Part shown: positions 1-5,621 of the stretch, piece after piece
Position numbering within the stretch: the stretch's first letter is position 1
Layout of the letters: each line of letters opens with the position of its first letter
Assembly: GCA_025456495.1 (NCBI GenBank)
Contig: JALOKO010000080.1
Location: forward strand, 1 to 10,609
DNA from: Bryobacterales bacterium
GTDB taxonomy: Bacteria > Acidobacteriota > Terriglobia > Bryobacterales > Bryobacteraceae
Reading direction: 5' to 3'
DNA: 10,609 nt
Made by a program: the position numbers and the translations under genes
The notes under the pieces: model-generated
The model's database searches: none
The model's input: the letters and a program-made list of their open reading frames with translations, nothing else
Told to the model about the DNA's origin: nothing

Positions 1-73
1 ACTGCTGCGCAGCCATTTGGGCGTCTAGTTGCGCCGCCCCTGCGGACTTCCGATGGAAGGACCCGCATTGCCC

Positions 74-100
74 TTGTCGGCTCCCGATTCCGCTTACAAT
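74..100 (+). promoter_or_regulatory. Candidate sigma70 promoter upstream of lemA-like gene
   Basis: TTGTCG at 74-79 and TACAAT at 95-100 are separated by 15 bp, which is shorter than the usual 16-18 bp. The -10 box matches the consensus in five of six positions. The site lies about 100 bases before the LemA-family start at 204. The rest of 1-203 shows no recognisable gene. Frame 1 is open from base 1 to a TAA at 100-102 and could be the tail of an upstream gene, but its residues match nothing I know. Confidence 0.35.
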
Positions 101-203
101 AACGGTGGGTGGACGCTGCCTATGAGGATGCGCCCCCGGAACTGAAATCAGGCGGGAACACCAGGTGCGATCTGCCGGATCGCTTGCCTGAGAAACCAAT
201 CGT

Positions 204-800
204 ATGGGACGCGGCGCTTTGCGGGGCTTGCTGGTGGTGATACTGCTGCTGGCCCTGATCGTTCTGGCAATTCCGGTGCTGGAGGCCCGCGACGCGCTAT
301 TGCAAGCGCGCGCCCAGGTGGCGATGGAGTGGCAGCAGGTACAGCAGGCCATGGATGGCCGCGCCGCCTCAGTAACCCGTTTGCTGGAGTTGCTGGAAGA
401 ACCCGATCATCGCCATCGGTTGTCCCGGTTCCCCCGGATTCGCCAGTCGCTGGCGGCAGCCGTGCAAGAGGTGACCAGCGCCACAGACTCTCCGTCCCTC
501 GTGCAATCGAACGAACATTTGCAGGATTTGCTCCATCGCCTCCACGCGTCCACGGAATCCGCGCGCGCCAATGAGGATGCTGACCTGCAAAGGTTGCTGT
601 CAGAGATTGTGGCTGCTGAGAACCGGATTCACCAGGAGCGCTCCCAATACAACGAAGCGGTTCAACTGTACAACGTGCGGTTAGCCTTGTTTCCGGCGAA
701 TCTCGCTGGAAGGCTGTTCGGAATGCGACGGCATGAGTTGTACCTGCCCACGGCCCTCCCGGTTGGCGAGCGTACAACCTCGATCCGTCCACCTCAATGA
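204..800 (+). CDS. LemA family membrane protein
   Basis: This is a 198-residue LemA-family protein. The family comprises single-pass membrane proteins with an extra-membrane helical bundle; their molecular role is poorly defined. A strongly hydrophobic segment at residues 8-25 follows a short basic N-terminus. Residues 28-64 fit the first LemA helix block, which has a conserved Trp after an R-x-x-V pattern (here W43). The family hallmark is at residues 139-173: ENRI, then ERSQYNEAV, YN, FPANLAG and FG, matching the usual E-N-R-I...Y-N...F-P-x-N-L...F-G order. About 20 residues after that are not conserved. The ATG at 204 places the membrane segment at the usual position. It has only a weak purine-rich upstream stretch (GAGA about 190). 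LemA genes often sit beside a TPM-domain gene, but none is present here. The downstream neighbour is an unknown exported protein in the same direction. Confidence 0.85.
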   Translation: MGRGALRGLLVVILLLALIVLAIPVLEARDALLQARAQVAMEWQQVQQAMDGRAASVTRLLELLEEPDHRHRLSRFPRIRQSLAAAVQEVTSATDSPSLVQSNEHLQDLLHRLHASTESARANEDADLQRLLSEIVAAENRIHQERSQYNEAVQLYNVRLALFPANLAGRLFGMRRHELYLPTALPVGERTTSIRPPQ

Positions 801-886
801 CGACATGGATGACAATCGCCATGAGCCGGCAGGATGGCATGGGCAAACCCGATGCGAAGCGATGGCCCAAATGGAAACACGCGCGG

Positions 887-962
887 CCAGGCGATGCGGT
901 AAGTGCCAGGCGATGCGGTAAGTGCCAGGCGATGCGGTAAGTGCCAGGCGATGTGGTAAGTG
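887..962 (+). repeat. Four tandem copies of a 19-bp repeat
   Basis: The unit ccaggcgatgcggtaagtg occurs at 887-905, 906-924, 925-943 and 944-962. The first three copies are identical; the fourth has one change (c to t, giving gatgtgg). A decayed partial fifth copy may continue to about 978. The array fills much of the gap between the LemA-like gene and the next gene. The unit is not a multiple of three and each copy carries a TAA, so the array is unlikely to be coding on the + strand. Each copy ends in GTG, and the last of these (960-962) is an in-frame alternative start for the next gene. Confidence 0.93.
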
Positions 963-983
963 CAGGGCTATGCTAAAGAGACT

Positions 984-1616
984 GTGCGTCTTCGGAACCG
1001 AATCTCGCTGGCGGGAATCCTGAGTCTGCTGCTGCCTTTGCTGGCCTCTGCTCAACCTATCCCCGCGCCTGGGGATGCGCCAGCCGCCATCCACTACGCT
1101 GAAACGCACCAGGTGGATTTGCCCTCCGGAGATCCGCGGCGTTTGCGTCTGCCGCTACTCAGGGCCGGCACTGTGCTGGAACTCAGCGTGCGGGCCGGCA
1201 CTGAGACAGACGCTGACTCACTGGAATGGGTACAAATGGAGCTGTTGCGCGACGACCAACTGCCGCAAACCGGGGACAGTGGACGCCCGCGTCGTGGTGT
1301 CCTGCAGCCGGTGCTGCGGATAGCGGGTACCGGGAAAACGCCCGTTCGATTCCGCGTCCCTTGGGACGGGAATTACCTGGTGGTGCTGCGGCAAAGCCAC
1401 CCCAAGGGGCAGCCGGTTGCGCTGGAGGTTGACGTCCGCCTCAGGCGCACGCCGGAGACGCCGACAGAGCCGTTCGTCTTGAGCAGTTCCACGCGGCGCG
1501 CGGTGGCGATCTTTAGCGGCGGCTTGCTGTGGACAACGCTCTGGCTGTGCGGTGTCCCCATCATTCGGGCGTTTCGCTCGCGAAGTAGGCGCGCAGCGCC
1601 TCCCTGGTTTGGGTGA
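984..1616 (+). CDS. Unknown exported protein with C-terminal membrane anchor
   Basis: I do not recognise the family. From the GTG at 984 the product is 210 residues. A basic n-region (RLRNR), a hydrophobic core and an A-S-A/Q cleavage site form a clear Sec signal peptide (about residues 1-23). A roughly 140-residue domain rich in alternating hydrophobic strands follows, beta-sandwich-like in appearance. A transmembrane segment near residues 173-195 ends in a basic tail with several Arg residues, so the domain should face the periplasm or outside with the C-terminus in the cytoplasm. The start is uncertain. A GTG at 960, inside the last 19-bp repeat, would add eight residues before the signal peptide; 984 gives the more normal signal peptide and has AAAGAG just upstream, at short spacing. 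The last 56 bases overlap the hemL tail on the other strand. It follows the LemA-like gene and may share its transcript. Confidence 0.7.
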   Translation: MRLRNRISLAGILSLLLPLLASAQPIPAPGDAPAAIHYAETHQVDLPSGDPRRLRLPLLRAGTVLELSVRAGTETDADSLEWVQMELLRDDQLPQTGDSGRPRRGVLQPVLRIAGTGKTPVRFRVPWDGNYLVVLRQSHPKGQPVALEVDVRLRRTPETPTEPFVLSSSTRRAVAIFSGGLLWTTLWLCGVPIIRAFRSRSRRAAPPWFG

Positions 1617-2835
1617 TTTCCGCCATACCGTGCTCCGACGAAACGAACCCAGCCTCAAACTGCGATGGAGCCAGGTAAACGCCACGCTCCAACATCCAAT
1701 GGTAGAGGCGCTTGAAGCGCTCTGTGTCGCAGGTCTTTGCTGAGGCGAAGTCCACCACCGGCTGCTCGGTCAGGAAGAAGGTGAACATGGATCCTACCCG
1801 GTTCACCGTCACCCCTGGAGGCGGATCCGCGGTAAGCGCCGCGCAGGCATCGTCCAATTGCTGGTAGATTTCCGGATGTGCTTTCAAATGGCGCAACGTG
1901 GCCAGGCCGGCCGAAACCGCCATCGGGTTGCCAGATAGCGTGCCCGCCTGATAGATGGGTCCGCTGGGGGATACGTAAGACATCACTTCCGCACTGCCGC
2001 CGTAAGCTGCAATCGGGAGCCCTCCACCAATCACCTTCCCGAAAGCAGTGAGGTCCGGGCGCACCCCGTACAAGGTCTGGGCGCCTCCGAAGGCCAGGCG
2101 GAAGCCGGTCATTACCTCGTCAAACAGCAGCATGGCGCCGTGCTGGGTACACAACTCCCGCAGACCCTCCAGAAATCCGGGCAAGGGAGGAACGCAGCCC
2201 ATGTTTCCAGCCACCGGTTCCACGGCAACACAGGCAATTTGCCCAGGGTGCGTGCGAAAGGCCTCCTCCACCGGACCCAACTGGTTGAATGGAAGAGAGA
2301 TGGTGGTTTCTGCGAAGCGCGCCGGAACGCCCGCGGAATCAGAAATCCCCAACGTCGCCAGGCCTGACCCGGCCTTCACCAACAAGGAATCCACGTGACC
2401 GTGATAGCAGCCCTCGAACTTGATGGTCAGGTCCCTTCCCGTGTAGCCGCGCGCTACCCGCAGGGCGCTCATGGCGGCTTCCGTCCCTGAATTCACCAGG
2501 CGCACCATCTCAACGCTGGGCACCGCGTCGACAATCTCCTGCGCCAGTTCGATTTCCCGTTCGGTGGGAGCGCCAAAGCTGGTGCCGATCTCCAGCACCT
2601 GCCGCAGGGCGTCCATCACCAGAGGCGGACGATGCCCCAGAATCAGCGGTCCCCAGCTACCGATGTAGTCGATGTAGCGATTCCCGTCCTCATCCACAAG
2701 GTAGCAGCCCTCGCCGTGATGAATGAATCGCGGGACGCCGCCCACACTGCGAAACGCGCGCACAGGTGAGTTCACACCCCCGGGAATCAACGATTGTGCG
2801 CGAGCGAAAAGAGCTTCGGAACGTGTGGTTGTCAT
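1561..2835 (-). CDS. hemL: Glutamate-1-semialdehyde 2,1-aminomutase
   Basis: HemL converts glutamate-1-semialdehyde to 5-aminolevulinate in the cytosol, the last step of the C5 route to haem and other tetrapyrroles. It uses pyridoxal/pyridoxamine phosphate. The 424-residue product has the usual family length (E. coli about 426) and reads through without breaks. Visible motifs are PGGVNSPVRAF (18-28), the NSGTEA phosphate-binding loop (115-120), YHGH (144-147), the DEVMTGFR segment (239-246) and the Schiff-base lysine K267 in AFGKVIGGGLP. The ATG at 2833-2835 is preceded by AGAAAG as a modest ribosome site. The flavoprotein gene ends 45 bases upstream in the same direction, so hemL is probably the last gene of a three-gene operon. 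No terminator is obvious after the stop, where it overlaps an opposing gene. Confidence 0.98.
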   Translation of the reverse strand: MTTTRSEALFARAQSLIPGGVNSPVRAFRSVGGVPRFIHHGEGCYLVDEDGNRYIDYIGSWGPLILGHRPPLVMDALRQVLEIGTSFGAPTEREIELAQEIVDAVPSVEMVRLVNSGTEAAMSALRVARGYTGRDLTIKFEGCYHGHVDSLLVKAGSGLATLGISDSAGVPARFAETTISLPFNQLGPVEEAFRTHPGQIACVAVEPVAGNMGCVPPLPGFLEGLRELCTQHGAMLLFDEVMTGFRLAFGGAQTLYGVRPDLTAFGKVIGGGLPIAAYGGSAEVMSYVSPSGPIYQAGTLSGNPMAVSAGLATLRHLKAHPEIYQQLDDACAALTADPPPGVTVNRVGSMFTFFLTEQPVVDFASAKTCDTERFKRLYHWMLERGVYLAPSQFEAGFVSSEHGMAEITQTREALRAYFASETPE

Positions 2836-2880
2836 GGCGATTCTTTCTGGTCAATGTTGGCCTATCTCGTGGATGCCAAC

Positions 2881-4116
2881 CTAGGGGGTTGACGATGGCA
2901 AGGTTGTGCCGGAAACGGCCGCTGCGTCGGCGCCCAAGCCCTCCAGACGCGCGTAGCTGCTGCGCAGGTAGCGGGTAAGGGTGGCCAGAACCCGTGCATG
3001 TAAGCTTCCGCTTACGCGAGCACGCAACCCCGAATAGTCCTGCGCGCCGCTCACCAGATCCTGCAGCAGTTGGCGGATATGCCCGTTGTAGCGAGCCAGT
3101 TGAATCATTCGCCGTGGCGCCGTTCCCAATCCGGTATCGCCCAGGTAGAACACCCGAGCCAGCTTCGCGGCAATGGCGAGTTCGGCGGTGAAATCCTGTT
3201 GCAACGCCTGCTGGTAGGCAGTGGGAATTTCCGCCTGGGCAGCCCCCGAGGCATGTACGCTGAGACACTCCGCGGCCAGCTCACCGGATCGCATGGCGTA
3301 GTAGATCCCTTCTCCGGTAAGGGGATCCACCAAACCGGCGGCATCGCCCACGGCAAGCCAGCCGTCGCCCGCTACGCGATTGCGCGGCCAATCTTCGGGT
3401 TCTAGTGCGGGGATGAGGTGCGCATAGAAACGGCCCTCTTTCCATGGGATGCCGCGCTCATCCAGATAGCGCTCCAAGGCTGCCCGCATGGCCGACTGGT
3501 TGGCGCCCTTTCCGCAGATTCCAACAGAAACATGATTGCCACGGGGAAACACCCAGAGGTATCCCTGCAGCCACGAGTAAAACTGGATATCCAGTTGTGC
3601 GGTGCGCAATGGCAGGTAGTAGCCAATGGCGAGCATCGCGTTCTTGGATGTCCATTGCGCGCCATACTCGCGCAGGGGGTTTCTGGCTCCGGTTGCGGTG
3701 ACGACGAAATCCGCGCACAGCGAGGCTCCTTTACGGTGCAGCAACCACCCGGTGGAAGTGCGCTCAAGGGCGCTGATGCGTAGGGCTTCCAACTGCGCAC
3801 CGGCGGCAGCAGCACGGTCTAGCAGGAGTTGATTCAGGTCTTTGCGCGCATAGATGAGGACGGGATGCTGCAGTTGCAAGCGATACGGTTTGGCGTCGTC
3901 GGCACGCAACTGGCAATGGCAAACGGCGGCATGGGATGTGGGAACTTGCGCCAGGAAGGGATATCGCAAATAGGCCTTCTGGGTCACCCCGCCGCCACAG
4001 GGTTTCTCCCAAGCCATGTTCTCGTCCACAAGGGTGACCTGGAAACCGCGCCGGGCCAGCCCTTCCGCAGCCATGGCGCCTGCGGGACCCCCACCAACCA
4101 CCGCCACAGATCGCAT
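2881..4116 (-). CDS. Geranylgeranyl reductase family FAD-dependent oxidoreductase
   Basis: The 411-residue flavoprotein has the PHBH/geranylgeranyl-reductase fold. The N-terminal Rossmann FAD motif is VVGGGPAGAMAA (6-17), followed by D31 at the end of the second strand. KPCGGG (38-43) is typical of the geranylgeranyl reductase family. A second FAD motif, AVGDAAGLVDPLTGEGI, spans about 255-271 and is followed by the A-M-R-S-G helix. Family members saturate isoprenoid chains on chlorophylls, archaeal lipids or menaquinone (MenJ-like), or act on other lipophilic substrates; the substrate here cannot be told. The reading frame stays open 108 bases further upstream, but the ATG at 4114-4116 is preferred. 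It has AAGGGA at good spacing and begins right at the FAD strand. It starts 10 bases after the lipoprotein stop and 45 bases before the hemL ribosome-site region. Genus-level context might suggest quinone or tetrapyrrole side-chain reduction. Confidence 0.85.
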   Translation of the reverse strand: MRSVAVVGGGPAGAMAAEGLARRGFQVTLVDENMAWEKPCGGGVTQKAYLRYPFLAQVPTSHAAVCHCQLRADDAKPYRLQLQHPVLIYARKDLNQLLLDRAAAAGAQLEALRISALERTSTGWLLHRKGASLCADFVVTATGARNPLREYGAQWTSKNAMLAIGYYLPLRTAQLDIQFYSWLQGYLWVFPRGNHVSVGICGKGANQSAMRAALERYLDERGIPWKEGRFYAHLIPALEPEDWPRNRVAGDGWLAVGDAAGLVDPLTGEGIYYAMRSGELAAECLSVHASGAAQAEIPTAYQQALQQDFTAELAIAAKLARVFYLGDTGLGTAPRRMIQLARYNGHIRQLLQDLVSGAQDYSGLRARVSGSLHARVLATLTRYLRSSYARLEGLGADAAAVSGTTLPSSTP

Positions 4117-4122
4117 CGGATG

Positions 4123-4128
4123 TCCCTT
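4123..4128 (-). promoter_or_regulatory. Ribosome binding site AAGGGA for the flavoprotein gene
   Basis: AAGGGA lies six bases before the ATG at 4116 and overlaps the TAA stop of the upstream lipoprotein gene (4127-4129). This fixes the flavoprotein start against the longer open frame and makes translational coupling with the lipoprotein gene likely. Confidence 0.7.
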
Positions 4129-4537
4129 ATGGCTGGGCGGGCGAACCGCCAGGGGCAACGGGGGGATGCCCTGCGGGCAGCGGCGCAGTAGACGACCCGG
4201 GAACCTCGCCTTGGGGAGCCGCATGAGCGCCCGGCGCCTTTGGCTTCACCTTCCAACCATCGCCATCTCGTTCCAGGTCATAGGACATGGTCATGCCGCT
4301 TTCTGCGGGTTGGCCCTTGGGGGCGAAGAGCACCTCCGCCTGGCAGCGGTCTCCATCGAAGCGCACATTGCGCAAGGTGATGTCCAGATCTGTCAGCGCC
4401 AAATCGCCACGTGATTCGATGTGCGCGACCACGGCCGTGCGAACGGCGTCGTTCGTATTGATGTTTTTGCGTTGGCAACTCGCGCCAACCAGCACGAGCC
4501 CGATAAGGAGAAACAGAAAATGGGAGCGCTTCAGCAC
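4127..4537 (-). CDS. Small putative lipoprotein
   Basis: This is a 136-residue predicted lipoprotein of unknown function. Residues 1-20 form a signal peptide: basic start LKRS, hydrophobic core FLFLLIGLVLV, then GAS before Cys21. That fits a lipobox in the permissive sense, although Gly at -3 is less usual than Leu. Residues 27-100 form a compact alpha/beta-looking region with hydrophobic periodicity. Residues 101-136 are a Pro/Gly/Ala-rich tail, probably disordered. The GTG at 4535-4537 is chosen because it gives a standard signal peptide; the frame is open upstream to a TTG at 4618, which would add 27 residues before it. A perfect TATAAT ends only six bases before this GTG, so the transcript may start at or next to the start codon. 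It is the first gene of the likely lipoprotein-flavoprotein-hemL operon. Confidence 0.75.
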   Translation of the reverse strand: MLKRSHFLFLLIGLVLVGASCQRKNINTNDAVRTAVVAHIESRGDLALTDLDITLRNVRFDGDRCQAEVLFAPKGQPAESGMTMSYDLERDGDGWKVKPKAPGAHAAPQGEVPGSSTAPLPAGHPPVAPGGSPAQP

Positions 4538-4543
4538 GCTCCC

Positions 4544-4549
4544 ATTATA
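4544..4549 (-). promoter_or_regulatory. Perfect -10 box TATAAT before the lipoprotein-hemL operon
   Basis: TATAAT on the minus strand is followed by GGGAGC and then the GTG start at 4537. At the usual 6-7 base distance, transcription would begin at or next to the start codon. A good -35 is not visible: the hexamer 17 bases upstream reads TCTGCC. The GGGAG between the box and GTG is too close to the start to work as a ribosome site. Confidence 0.5.
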
Positions 4550-4573
4550 GTGCCTCTCCACCCGCGGCAGACG

Positions 4574-4603
4574 GATTCCGAAAGCCAGGATTCCGAACGC
4601 CAG
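4574..4603. repeat. 15-bp tandem duplication
   Basis: gattccgaaagccag (4574-4588) is followed directly by gattccgaacgccag (4589-4603), differing at one base. It lies between the lipoprotein promoter and the terminator of the isomerase-like gene, just upstream of the region expected to hold the -35 element. Confidence 0.85.
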
Positions 4604-4616
4604 AGCCTCAAGGGGC

Positions 4617-4633
4617 AAAAAGTCCGAAGGACT
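4617..4633 (-). terminator. Small intrinsic terminator after the isomerase-like gene
   Basis: On the minus strand AGTCC-TTC-GGACT forms a 5-bp stem with a three-base loop and is followed by a run giving five Ts in total. It begins about 15 bases past the stop at 4649. The stem is short, so termination may be partial. It separates the Tat isomerase-like gene from the lipoprotein operon. Confidence 0.5.
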
Positions 4634-4648
4634 GCGGCGCGGCCTGGG

Positions 4649-5503
4649 CTACAGATTCATTGCAGCCAGCACGCCGCGCTGATAGGCGTAGGATTCGTTC
4701 ATTCCCGGGTAGGGTTCGTCCGCCTTGATTTCGTACTCCAGGCCCACGTAGCGCTTGTAGCCCATCTTCGCCAGAGTCTGAAAGATCTTGGCCACGGGCA
4801 TCGCGCCGCGCCCTACTTCAATGTCGGAACCCTTTACCATCAGGTCCTTCAGGTCCTTCATGTGGACATCCAGAATGCGACTACCACTCATCTCCAGCGC
4901 CTCGATGATGTCGATGCCGGTCCGCGTGGTGTGTCCCAGGTCAACGCACAGGCCCATCCGTGGGTCCATGTTCTTGATGTGCGGCAGCACGTCCTGGGGG
5001 CCGGGGAAGTGCTTATCCTCAGTGCCGTGGTTATGGATCGCCACCGCGATGTTGTATTCCTTCACGAATTTTTCAATCATGGGCAGGGTCTTCACCGTGG
5101 GCGCAATCACCATGAAGCCCATCCCCGCGTGCTTGGCGTACTCAAAGTAGGCCTTCATTTCAGCGGGGTCTTCCTTTTGCATGGTGACGGTGCCCCCGCC
5201 AATGATGGACAGCCCGGCCGCCTCATACTCCTTGCGCATCGCGGCGAGTTCGGTCGGGCTGGCCTCGTAGGGCATGTGAAAGCTCTTGACGCAGACCTTT
5301 TTCACGCCCAGTTGCTGGATCATCTTGATGGAGGTGGCGCGGTCAAACTTCCGCAGAGAGTAACTGGCGACAGAGAGCTCAAACTGGGGCTTGGCGCCAC
5401 GAGAGGCCTGTGCGCCCGATGCCGCAGAAGGCGCCGCCAGCAATGCAGCGGCCGCCGTCGCACCGCCCAGGAAGTTCCTGCGATTCCATTTCGTCGATTC
5501 CAT
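4649..5503 (-). CDS. Tat-exported sugar phosphate isomerase/epimerase-like TIM-barrel protein
   Basis: The 284-residue protein belongs to the xylose isomerase-like TIM-barrel (AP endonuclease 2) superfamily, often annotated sugar phosphate isomerase/epimerase. The N-terminus has a twin-arginine motif, NRRNFLGG (7-14), followed by an Ala-rich hydrophobic stretch ending near AASGA (about 28-31), so export in the folded state with bound metal is likely. Candidate metal or active-site residues follow family positions: H157 and H159 in IHNHG, D188 and H191 in CVDLGH, H214 in DVHMKD and E256 in GLEYE. Family members isomerise, epimerise or cleave sugars; exported ones are common in polysaccharide-degrading bacteria, and the substrate is unknown here. 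The ATG at 5501-5503 is preferred over longer frames because GGAAAGGG precedes it and it starts the Tat signal. It is divergent from the sulfatase gene, 118 bp away. Confidence 0.88.
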   Translation of the reverse strand: MESTKWNRRNFLGGATAAAALLAAPSAASGAQASRGAKPQFELSVASYSLRKFDRATSIKMIQQLGVKKVCVKSFHMPYEASPTELAAMRKEYEAAGLSIIGGGTVTMQKEDPAEMKAYFEYAKHAGMGFMVIAPTVKTLPMIEKFVKEYNIAVAIHNHGTEDKHFPGPQDVLPHIKNMDPRMGLCVDLGHTTRTGIDIIEALEMSGSRILDVHMKDLKDLMVKGSDIEVGRGAMPVAKIFQTLAKMGYKRYVGLEYEIKADEPYPGMNESYAYQRGVLAAMNL

Positions 5504-5552
5504 TGGATCCCTTTCCAGATGGCGCTCAGGGCCGATCATGCGGGGCCTCGCC

Positions 5553-5558
5553 ATTGTA
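5553..5558 (-). promoter_or_regulatory. Possible -10 box TACAAT in the divergent gap
   Basis: TACAAT on the minus strand lies 50 bases upstream of the Tat isomerase-like start. No good -35 is visible at 16-18 bases. The gap 5504-5621 must drive both divergent genes if they are not read from further away; I see no clear + strand promoter and no strong palindromic operator. Confidence 0.28.
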
Positions 5559-5621
5559 GGTACAGTATCAGAGTTCGCCAGGCGCTTGCGATCCGGGCCT
5601 GGTCGCGATAGGTTGACATCC

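Noticed and set aside
887..962. CRISPR-like array
   Set aside because: The repeats are head-to-tail with no unique spacers, only four copies exist, and no cas gene is nearby.
2856..2880. gttggc/gccaac inverted repeat in the flavoprotein-hemL gap
   Set aside because: A six-base stem with a 13-base loop and no T run is weak and could easily be chance; there is no matching riboswitch architecture.
4421..5611. 396-codon open frame on the + strand opposite the lipoprotein and isomerase-like genes
   Set aside because: It spans two real minus-strand genes and their intergenic promoter and terminator, lacks any domain, and is rich in His/Val repeats typical of antisense translation.
5391..5621. 77-residue N-terminal extension of the sulfatase frame
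   Set aside because: It runs through the divergent promoter gap and the Tat signal of the opposite gene. The ATG at 5622 begins a proper Tat signal.
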